Of a stretch of 64,000 nucleotides of DNA, positions 27,929-34,118 are shown piece by piece. A program made the position numbers and the translations under genes. The stretch lies in NCBI RefSeq assembly GCF_001652725.1, contig NZ_LWHJ01000029.1, forward strand, positions 1 through 64,000, read 5' to 3'. Below the pieces are notes generated by a model. It worked only from the letters and a program-made list of their open reading frames with translations, was not told the DNA's origin and searched no databases. This DNA comes from Pedobacter psychrophilus. GTDB taxonomy: Bacteria; Bacteroidota; Bacteroidia; Sphingobacteriales; Sphingobacteriaceae. Position 1 is the first letter of the stretch; each line of letters begins with the position of its first letter.

Positions 27929-28516
27929 TTATTTTTTAGCTACCAAATTGATATTTAATTCAAATTCATCATCAATTGCTTTATCTCCAATACCTGCAAT
28001 GAAGTTTTTAGAACCATATTTTATGTCGTATTTAGTTCTATCAACCTTTACCCCAGAAGCTACTGCTACTATAAAACTACCTTTTTGTTGTACACTAGCA
28101 GGGAATGTAATCTTATTATTAATTCCTTTTATTGTTAAATTACCTGTGATATTTACTTTGTTAGCATCAATAGCTGTAACATTAGTAATCTGGAAATTTG
28201 ATGTAGGATTTTTTTCTACAGAGAAAAAATCTGGAGATTTAAGATGACCTAAAAGTTTCCCTCCGTTAGTAGCATCTAAATCTGTACAAGTCATTGTACT
28301 CATATCAATATTAAATGCTCCACCAACAAGTTTGCTTCCATTAGCACTTAAAGTTCCGTCAGCTAATTTAATTTCGCCTGTATGCTGTCCTGTAATTTTT
28401 TTGCCAATCCATTCAATTTTAGATTTGCTAACATCTACTGTATAAACATTTGCAGCAGGTTTAAAGGCAAAAAACAATCCTGTTATTGCCACTATTGATA
28501 AAACTATTTTTTTCAT
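27929..28516 (-). CDS. YceI family periplasmic lipid-binding protein
   Basis: The 195-residue protein has a signal peptide (MKKIVLSIVAITGLFFAFKP) and the YceI beta-barrel: VDVSKSKIEWIGKKITGQHTG at the start, LKSPDFFSVEKNPTS in the middle, VDRTKYDIKYGS near the end. YceI proteins bind isoprenoid or long-chain lipids in the periplasm. A perfect 26-bp palindrome overlaps its promoter, indicating tight regulation. Ligand unknown. Confidence 0.92.
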   Translation of the reverse strand: MKKIVLSIVAITGLFFAFKPAANVYTVDVSKSKIEWIGKKITGQHTGEIKLADGTLSANGSKLVGGAFNIDMSTMTCTDLDATNGGKLLGHLKSPDFFSVEKNPTSNFQITNVTAIDANKVNITGNLTIKGINNKITFPASVQQKGSFIVAVASGVKVDRTKYDIKYGSKNFIAGIGDKAIDDEFELNINLVAKK

Positions 28517-28535
28517 ATTTGTTATTTATTTATGT

Positions 28536-28574
28536 CAAAGATATAAAAAATATACATGTTTAAACATGTATATT
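28536..28574 (-). promoter_or_regulatory. yceI promoter with a 26-bp palindromic operator
   Basis: The -7 element reads TATCTTTG on the minus strand (28543-28536), 20 bases before the ATG. Immediately upstream, 28549-28574 is a perfect palindrome with half-site TATACATGTTT, placed between and over the -7/-33 region. This is the position of a repressor site. The length and symmetry suit a dimeric winged-helix regulator such as MarR; no regulator gene is adjacent. Confidence 0.7.
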
Positions 28575-28627
28575 CTATTTTGAGATTAGATTACCTTTTA
28601 TTGACAATCTATTATAATTGTTTAAAC

Positions 28628-29542
28628 TTAAATGGTAAAGCTACTTAAGTTAATAAATTCCTGTACACGACTTGAAATTTCCTTTTGCGAGAGATTTTTT
28701 ATTTTCTCTGTCCCAAACTTTTCTACACAAAAAGATGCTAACGCAGAGCCATAAATAATCGCATTTTTCATATTGGAAAAATTGATGGTCCCTACTTTCG
28801 CTAAATATCCGATAAACCCACCTGCAAAAGTATCACCAGCACCAGTTGGATCAAAAACATCTGCCAAAGGTAATGCTGGTGCAGAAAATATTTGATCTCC
28901 ATGAAATAATAGCGCACCGTGTTCGCCTTTTTTGATGATTAAATACTTTGGGCCCATGGTTAATATTTTTTTTGCTGCTTTTACCAAAGAATATTCGTTA
29001 GAAAGCTGTCTTGCTTCGGCATCGTTAATAGTTAAAACATCAACCATTTTAATAGTTGCCAATAAATCATCCATCGCAATATCCATCCAAAAATTCATCG
29101 TATCCATCACAATTAATTTCGGACGCTTTTTAATCCTGTTAATTACTGTTTGCTGTATTTGTGGAGTAAGATTACCTAGCATCAAAAACTCGCAATCTTG
29201 GTAAGATTCTGGAATAATTGGATCAAAGTTTTCCAAAACGTTTAACTCAGTTGTGATGGTATCACGGCTATTCATATCATTATGATATTTACCGGCCCAA
29301 AAAAAAGATTTTTCTCCTTCTTTAATTTGCAAACCTTCTACATCAATACCATGTTTGCCAAAATCTGCTATATCTTCTTTTTGAAAGTCATCACCTACTA
29401 CAGCAACAATTTTAGTTTTATCATAAAAATAAGAAGCGGCCAAACTAGCGTAAGTGGCTGCTCCGCCAACAATTTTATCAGTTTTACCAAAAGGTGTTTC
29501 AATTGCATCAAAGGCTACAGTGCCTATAACTACTAAGCTCAT
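28628..29542 (-). CDS. PfkB family sugar/nucleoside kinase
   Basis: The 304-residue protein is a ribokinase-fold kinase. The N-terminus shows GGAATYASLAASYF near residue 26, and the ATP/anion-hole motif DPTGAGDTFAGGF lies near residue 235 with the catalytic Asp. Substrate is not determined by the sequence; Bacteroidota members are annotated as sugar or adenosine kinases. It is monocistronic and reads away from tRNA-Asn. Confidence 0.9.
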   Translation of the reverse strand: MSLVVIGTVAFDAIETPFGKTDKIVGGAATYASLAASYFYDKTKIVAVVGDDFQKEDIADFGKHGIDVEGLQIKEGEKSFFWAGKYHNDMNSRDTITTELNVLENFDPIIPESYQDCEFLMLGNLTPQIQQTVINRIKKRPKLIVMDTMNFWMDIAMDDLLATIKMVDVLTINDAEARQLSNEYSLVKAAKKILTMGPKYLIIKKGEHGALLFHGDQIFSAPALPLADVFDPTGAGDTFAGGFIGYLAKVGTINFSNMKNAIIYGSALASFCVEKFGTEKIKNLSQKEISSRVQEFINLSSFTI

Positions 29543-29677
29543 AAATTTTTTTAAATTTTTTCTTTACAAATATTGCATAATTAATTTTAATTCCCGAATA
29601 TTGCACTCCCGAAAGGGGCAAAAGCTTTGAAAAAAGTGATTGTTAACCAGAAAGTGTTTCATAAAAACACCCGAAAT

Positions 29678-29751
29678 TCCTAAGTAGCTCAGCTGGTTAG
29701 AGCATCTGACTGTTAATCAGAGGGTCCCTGGTTCGAGCCCAGGCTTGGGAG
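29678..29751 (+). tRNA. tRNA-Asn (anticodon GTT)
   Basis: The 74-base cloverleaf has acceptor strand TCCTAAG pairing with CTTGGGA, a D-arm AGCTCAGCTGGTTAGAGC, anticodon loop CTGTTAA (anticodon GTT), T-arm CCTGGTTCGAGCCCAGG and discriminator G73. CCA is not encoded. It is intact, and it is the parent of the two tRNA fragments found downstream at 30073 and 30465. Confidence 0.96.
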
Positions 29752-29756
29752 CTTAA

Positions 29757-29790
29757 AAAACCCTTCAAACTACTGTTTGAGGGGTTTTGT
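29757..29790 (+). terminator. Terminator after tRNA-Asn, repeated in each cassette
   Basis: AAAACCCTTCAAAC (29757-29770) pairs with GTTTGAGGGGTTTT (29775-29788) across a TACT loop. The same hairpin recurs at 30147-30178 and 30539-30570 after each tRNA fragment. Confidence 0.85.
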
Positions 29791-29802
29791 GTTTTATGAG
29801 AT

Positions 29803-30105
29803 ATGTTCTATTTATATATTCTTTATTCTATTTCTTCCGACAAATATTATTTAGGGTATTCTGAGGATCCTGAAAGACGATTATTGGAACATAATAATAC
29901 TGGAAGAGTGACTTATACTTCTAAACATCGTCCTTGGATAATTAAGAAAGTGATAGAATTAAGTAGTAATCGGGCATTTGCCATGGAGGTGGAAAAAATA
30001 ATTAAAAAAGCTAAAAGCAGAGTTATTATCGAAAAAATAATAACCAATGCAAATTCTCTAGACGATATTAACCAGCTGGTTAGAGTCCCGACCCGTCGGG
30101 ATTAA
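29803..30105 (+). CDS. GIY-YIG nuclease domain protein whose C-terminus is tRNA-derived
   Basis: The 100-residue protein is a stand-alone GIY-YIG domain: YIL (5-7) and YLG (16-18) are the two name motifs, R25/R26 the conserved arginine position, and Glu64 in MEVEKIIKK the likely metal-binding glutamate. It resembles the UPF0213/YhbQ group. Residues 91-100 (QLVRVPTRRD) start exactly where tRNA-Asn homology starts at 30073, and the TAA stop at 30103 is the TAA of the tRNA anticodon loop (GTTAA). Nuclease activity is inferred from the domain. It is the intact member of the tandem array. Confidence 0.85.
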   Translation: MFYLYILYSISSDKYYLGYSEDPERRLLEHNNTGRVTYTSKHRPWIIKKVIELSSNRAFAMEVEKIIKKAKSRVIIEKIITNANSLDDINQLVRVPTRRD

Positions 30106-30140
30106 TCAGAGGGTCCCTGGTTCGAGCCCAGGCTTGGGAG
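30073..30140 (+). other. Partial tRNA-Asn copy 1 with a hairpin in place of the anticodon 5' strand
   Basis: 30073-30085 repeats CAGCTGGTTAGAG of the tRNA D-arm. 30086-30101 is the palindrome TCCCGACCCGTCGGGA, replacing 10 bases of the tRNA (CATCTGACTG). 30102-30140 repeats the tRNA from the anticodon loop to G73 without change. The 5' acceptor strand is missing, so it cannot be a functional tRNA. Confidence 0.9.
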
Positions 30141-30194
30141 CTTAAAAAAACCCTTCAAACTACTGTTTGGAGGGTTTTGTGTTTTATAAGATTT

Positions 30195-30497
30195 ATGTTC
30201 TATTTATATATTCTTTATTCTATTTCTTCCAACAAATATTATTTGGGGTATTCTGAGGATCCTGAAAGACGATTATTAGAACATAATAATAGTGAAAGAG
30301 TAACTTACACTTCTAAACATCGTCCTTGGATAATTTAGAAAGTGATAAAATTAGGCAGTAATCGGGCATTTGCCATAGAGGTGGAAAAAATAATTAAAAA
30401 AGCTAAAAGCAGAATTATTATCGAAAAAATAATAACCAATGCAAATTCTCTAGACGATATTAATCAGCTGGTTAGAGTCCCGACCCGTCGGGATTAA
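30195..30497 (+). pseudogene. Second GIY-YIG copy, inactivated by a nonsense codon
   Basis: This is a near-copy of the gene at 29803. Codon 48 (30336-30338) is TAG where the intact copy has AAG, in the stretch encoding RPWII. The frame is otherwise open to the same tRNA-derived stop at 30495. Several further substitutions (for example GSNRAFAIE) show that it has drifted since duplication. Confidence 0.88.
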
Positions 30498-30532
30498 TCA
30501 GAGGGTCCCTGGTTCGAGCCCAGGCTTGGGAG
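30465..30532 (+). other. Partial tRNA-Asn copy 2
   Basis: Same structure as the copy at 30073: D-arm piece (30465-30477), hairpin TCCCGACCCGTCGGGA (30478-30493), then the tRNA 3' part to G73 (30494-30532). All three tRNA 3' parts in the array agree base for base, although the coding parts between them have diverged. Confidence 0.9.
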
Positions 30533-30612
30533 CTAAAAAAAACCCTTCAAACTATTGTTTGGAGGGTTTTCTGATTTATAGGATTTATATTCCACATATA
30601 TATTCTTTATTC
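30533..30612 (+). pseudogene. Third, truncated GIY-YIG cassette
   Basis: After the second tRNA fragment the terminator hairpin and the first bases of the GIY-YIG gene recur, but ATG has become ATA and the similarity stops after TATTCTTTATTC near 30612. Only the 5' end of a third unit remains. Confidence 0.7.
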
Positions 30613-30630
30613 ATACTATACAATAAACCT

Positions 30631-31497
30631 TTACCCTTTAACCAGCTTCAGCACTTTTTTACCAGCAATCATGATAGGGATTGCTATTAACCCACCTATT
30701 AAACCGGCGGCAAATTCTTTTAAAATGGATATTAGGTTAGGCAAAATATGATGTAAAAATTCTATGTTATGCACAAAAATACCTCCGGCTACTAATACAA
30801 GGGCAATGGTACCCACAACCGATAATAGTTTTATAATGATAGGGAGCCCTTTAACTAAGACATGACCAAATGAGGCAATTATGCCTTTATCATCAGCGTG
30901 TTTTATTAATTTATATCCAGCATCATCCATACGTACAATAAGCGCTACCATACCATAAACCCCTATAGTTGCAATAATTGCCACTATAGAAACTGTTAAA
31001 ATTTGGGTGATTTGGCTACTCTCTATTACTGAACCCAAAGCAATAATTACAATTTCTATGGAAAGTATAAAATCAGTAATTATAGCAGCTTTTACTTTAG
31101 TTTTTTCTGCATCATTATCGTCTAATTTTAGCTCTATTATTGTTTCCTCTTTAGCCTTAGACCTATGAAAAAAGTATTCGATGATTTTTTCTACACCTTC
31201 ATAAGCTAAATAAAAACCTCCCATAATTAAAATCACTTTAATGGCAATTGGAAAAAAAGCTTGTAGAAGTAAGGCTACTGGAACAATAATTAGTTTATTA
31301 AGAAAGGAACCTTTTGTGATGGCCCATAAAACCGGAAGTTCTCTCGTTGCTAAAAAGCCGGTAGCCTTTTCGGCGTTAACAGCCAAATCATCACCCAATA
31401 TACCGGCGGTTTTACGAGTGGCAACCTTACTTGCTAAAGCCACATCATCCATTAAAACCGAAATATCATCTAAAACTGCAAAAAAACCCGAAGCCAT
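30631..31497 (-). CDS. DUF808 (YedI-like) inner-membrane protein
   Basis: The 288-residue protein matches DUF808/YedI: MASGFFAVLDDISVLMDDVA at the start, TRKTAGILGDDLAVNAEKA near residue 28, and about seven membrane helices up to the C-terminus. No function is established for the family. A -7 match TATATTTG lies 18 bases before the start. It is monocistronic and its 3' end borders the GIY-YIG array. Confidence 0.92.
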   Translation of the reverse strand: MASGFFAVLDDISVLMDDVALASKVATRKTAGILGDDLAVNAEKATGFLATRELPVLWAITKGSFLNKLIIVPVALLLQAFFPIAIKVILIMGGFYLAYEGVEKIIEYFFHRSKAKEETIIELKLDDNDAEKTKVKAAIITDFILSIEIVIIALGSVIESSQITQILTVSIVAIIATIGVYGMVALIVRMDDAGYKLIKHADDKGIIASFGHVLVKGLPIIIKLLSVVGTIALVLVAGGIFVHNIEFLHHILPNLISILKEFAAGLIGGLIAIPIMIAGKKVLKLVKG

Positions 31498-31514
31498 AAT
31501 TCTTTAATAAAGTA

Positions 31515-31522
31515 CAAATATA
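31515..31522 (-). promoter_or_regulatory. Putative -7 element for the DUF808 gene
   Basis: On the minus strand it reads TATATTTG, a full TAnnTTTG match, 18 bases before the ATG at 31497. No -33 element at proper distance was seen. Confidence 0.4.
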
Positions 31523-31546
31523 ATTATCACAAATTAATCGTAAAAA

Positions 31547-31576
31547 AAACCTTCAATCATAAATGATTGAAGGTTT
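31547..31576 (-). terminator. Terminator of the M20 amidohydrolase gene
   Basis: A perfect 14-bp stem (AAACCTTCAATCAT and its complement, 2-base loop) with a following T-run on the minus strand lies 21 bases beyond the stop at 31597. Confidence 0.88.
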
Positions 31577-31596
31577 AAATTCGGTTATGCTATAAA

Positions 31597-32904
31597 CTAC
31601 TTTGTTCCTCCATTCATATAATCTATCGTTAAATCCGCTAACGCTTTAACACCTAAGGTAAATCCGCTTTCGTCTATAAAAAAATCTGGTGTATGGTGCG
31701 AAGGTGCTTTTAATGGGTCTTTACCTTTTGGCATCCCACCTAAAAAGATAAAAAGTCCTGGCACTTTTTCTTGAAAGAAAGAAAAATCTTCTGCCCCAGT
31801 TACTGCTGGCCTTAGTAATACATTTTCTTTACCTGCAACAGCTTCTAAAGTAGGCAACATTTTAGCAGTTAAAACAGGGTCGTTAAAGGTAACTGGATAA
31901 TGAACGCTAAATGGAATTTTTACTTCTGCAGTTGCTCCTGCAGCTTCAGCTGTTTTGGTCACGATAGTTTTAATACGATCAATAAACATGTTCTCATCTT
32001 CTTTGCTAAGGTTACGTACCGTTCCCATCATCACTACTTCTTCTGGAATAATGTTAGACCTTAAACCTCCATGAATAGAACCAATAGTTACTACTCCTGC
32101 ATTTTCGGTTAAATTTAAATTTCTACTTACAATGGTTTGTAATGAGTTGATGATTTGTGCGGATACAACAATTGGATCTACTGATGACCAAGGATAAGCC
32201 CCATGCGCCTGAACTCCTTTTACCGTAATTTTCATATCGTTTACAGCTGCCATTGTGCCTCCAGGGCGATAAGTGATTTTTCCCACTTCGGTTTGAGAAT
32301 TAACATGCAAACCGAAAATAGCATCAACATGAGGGTTTTCCAATACACCTTCTTTTACCATCAATTCTGCTCCCCCTTCTTCTCCAAACGGAGGACCTTC
32401 TTCTGCTGGTTGAAATATAAATTTTACTGTTCCTTTTAAATCGCTTTTCATAGATGAAAGCACTTCTGCTACACCCATCAAAATTGCCATATGTGAATCA
32501 TGACCGCAGGCATGCATAGCGCCTACTTCTTGTCCATTAAATTGAGTTTTTACCTTAGACGCAAAAGGAATCGGAGTGCGCTCAACTACAGGCAATCCAT
32601 CCATATCTGCCCTTAATGCTACAACTGGGCCTGGTTTTCCTCCTTTTAAAATACCAACTACTCCTGTTTTAGCTACTCCGGTTTTCACCTCAATTCCTAA
32701 AGATTTTAAATGCTCTGCAATGATTTTAGAAGTGCGAAATTCCTGATTTCCTAATTCGGGGTGTTCGTGGAAATCTCTACGCCAATCGATAATTTTCTTT
32801 TCTATGGCATCTACTTTTTTAGAAACCTGGCTTTTTATTGCTTCGGTTTGTGAAAAGGAATTTAATGTAAAACAAATGAAGGATATCGTAATGATTAATT
32901 TCAT
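31597..32904 (-). CDS. Exported M20-family amidohydrolase
   Basis: The 435-residue protein has a signal peptide (MKLIITISFICFTLNSFSQ) and the M20D metallopeptidase pattern: RRDFHEHPELGNQE near residue 42, HACGHDSHMA near 131, FQPAEEGPP near 165 and TGAEDFSFF near 375, which carry the metal ligands and the general base. The family splits N-acyl amino acids (hippurate, IAA conjugates) or related amides. Export indicates action in the periplasm. The exact substrate is unknown. Confidence 0.9.
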   Translation of the reverse strand: MKLIITISFICFTLNSFSQTEAIKSQVSKKVDAIEKKIIDWRRDFHEHPELGNQEFRTSKIIAEHLKSLGIEVKTGVAKTGVVGILKGGKPGPVVALRADMDGLPVVERTPIPFASKVKTQFNGQEVGAMHACGHDSHMAILMGVAEVLSSMKSDLKGTVKFIFQPAEEGPPFGEEGGAELMVKEGVLENPHVDAIFGLHVNSQTEVGKITYRPGGTMAAVNDMKITVKGVQAHGAYPWSSVDPIVVSAQIINSLQTIVSRNLNLTENAGVVTIGSIHGGLRSNIIPEEVVMMGTVRNLSKEDENMFIDRIKTIVTKTAEAAGATAEVKIPFSVHYPVTFNDPVLTAKMLPTLEAVAGKENVLLRPAVTGAEDFSFFQEKVPGLFIFLGGMPKGKDPLKAPSHHTPDFFIDESGFTLGVKALADLTIDYMNGGTK

Positions 32905-32977
32905 ATTTAATAAAAATTTTAGTGATTAAATATATGTAAAATAATATGAGTTAGTAAATTATGAAATTGAAAATTGG

Positions 32978-33922
32978 TTACTTAAAAACAACCTCGGTAG
33001 CTCCATATCCAAATTTTTCTCTTTTGGCATCCATAAAAGTTTTTACTTGTGGGTGTTTGCTTATCATCTTATGGATTTGGTGTTGCAAGGTTCCATTTCC
33101 GGTGCCATGTATAAAAATAATTTTATCAAACTGATGCACTATTGCAGCGTCTAGCGCTTCTTGAAATTTTGCCAACTGAATGTCTAACATTTCTTGTTTG
33201 TTTAAGAAATGAAAATCATCTCGTAGTTTTTCAATATGTAAATCAATTTCTTTTGCCGGTTTTCCTACTTGCTTTTTCTCTTCTGATGGTTTAAAGAAGG
33301 CTTCCTTCAGTTTCTCAGCATCTATTTTAATAGTTGCTTCGTCCATTTTGAAAAGCCAACCATTCTCGCTTATAACTGGAATTTGAGTTTTACTACCTGC
33401 AAAATCTTTCGCTTTAAAGCTGATATCGAAAGTTAAAGGCTTTAATTGTGGTTTATCTTGTGATGTAAAATATAATGCTTGGAAATGGAATTGTGGCCAA
33501 ACATCCAATTCTGCTAAAGAAGCTGAATATATTTTAGATGATGAATTTGAAGAGATTTTATCTGCAAATTCTCCTTTAAATACTTGTTTTAGTGATGTTT
33601 TAAAAGTGGTTAAAATTTGATAAGAAGTTAGATTTACAAGGTAGAAATGAACTATTGAAGCTTTATTTTTATCGGTTATAGCGGATAGGAAAATACCTTT
33701 TTCAATAAAATCTTGCTCCTCTGTTATATTTTGCAAATCTGTTTTATTGCTTTCCGGATTGGTTTTATGTCCGTGAACTCTTGTTAAATTATTGATCATT
33801 ACCGGAATCTCGAAATCATCCTCGCCGGTTACGCCAACCATCTCTTCACTTATTATTTTAGTGATATATCCTTCACGTTTTTCATCTACAAAGCGCACAA
33901 ATTCTCCTAATTGATATTTCAT
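32978..33922 (-). CDS. Smr domain protein with DUF2027 N-terminus
   Basis: The 314-residue protein has a C-terminal Smr domain (EIDLHIEKL at about 225 and IFIHGTGNGTLQHQI near 271), as found at the end of MutS2. The N-terminal part matches DUF2027, a Bacteroidota family. Smr domains nick or bind branched or mismatched nucleic acids, or cleave mRNA at stalled ribosomes. The role here is unknown. It is monocistronic. Confidence 0.88.
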   Translation of the reverse strand: MKYQLGEFVRFVDEKREGYITKIISEEMVGVTGEDDFEIPVMINNLTRVHGHKTNPESNKTDLQNITEEQDFIEKGIFLSAITDKNKASIVHFYLVNLTSYQILTTFKTSLKQVFKGEFADKISSNSSSKIYSASLAELDVWPQFHFQALYFTSQDKPQLKPLTFDISFKAKDFAGSKTQIPVISENGWLFKMDEATIKIDAEKLKEAFFKPSEEKKQVGKPAKEIDLHIEKLRDDFHFLNKQEMLDIQLAKFQEALDAAIVHQFDKIIFIHGTGNGTLQHQIHKMISKHPQVKTFMDAKREKFGYGATEVVFK

Positions 33923-34000
33923 ATGGTAAAGATAAGGTGTTTATTTTACAAGTGTTTTCCATGAAATAGGTTTTGTTTAATAGCAAAGGCTTATTTTACT

Positions 34001-34079
34001 AAACCCGATTGGCAGTGGTATGCTTTTTTGTTGGGGGAAATGGAGGGAAAAAGCATTTAGCAGAAAGCGGGGCTATCCT
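34001..34079 (+). repeat. Possible repeat of a second palindromic type
   Basis: The segment opens AAACCCGATTGGCAGTGG and ends GAAAGCGGGGCTATCC, with a GCTTTTT / AAAAAGC stem at 34022-34054. The design (variable loop closed by a T/A stem, GC-rich ends) parallels the dispersed repeats elsewhere in the window, but the sequence differs and I see only one copy here. Confidence 0.4.
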
Positions 34080-34118
34080 AATTTTAAAACGAATGCCCTT
34101 GCTTTTCATAAAAACCTT

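Larger units (their letters stand above)
29752..30612 (+). repeat. Tandem array of GIY-YIG/tRNA-Asn cassettes
   Basis: Directly after G73 of the tRNA, a unit of 389 bases (29752-30140) is followed by a near-identical unit of 392 bases (30141-30532) and a decayed third start (30533-30612). Each unit consists of a terminator hairpin, the GIY-YIG frame, 13 bases of the tRNA D-arm, a 16-base hairpin TCCCGACCCGTCGGGA, and the tRNA sequence from the anticodon loop to G73. The array ends just before the DUF808 gene. Unit 1 has an intact gene, unit 2 a nonsense codon, unit 3 only the 5' part. Confidence 0.92.

Noticed and set aside
30073-30532. Two additional tRNA-Asn genes
   Set aside because: Both copies lack the 5' acceptor strand, the 5' D-stem strand and half the anticodon stem, so they cannot fold as tRNAs.
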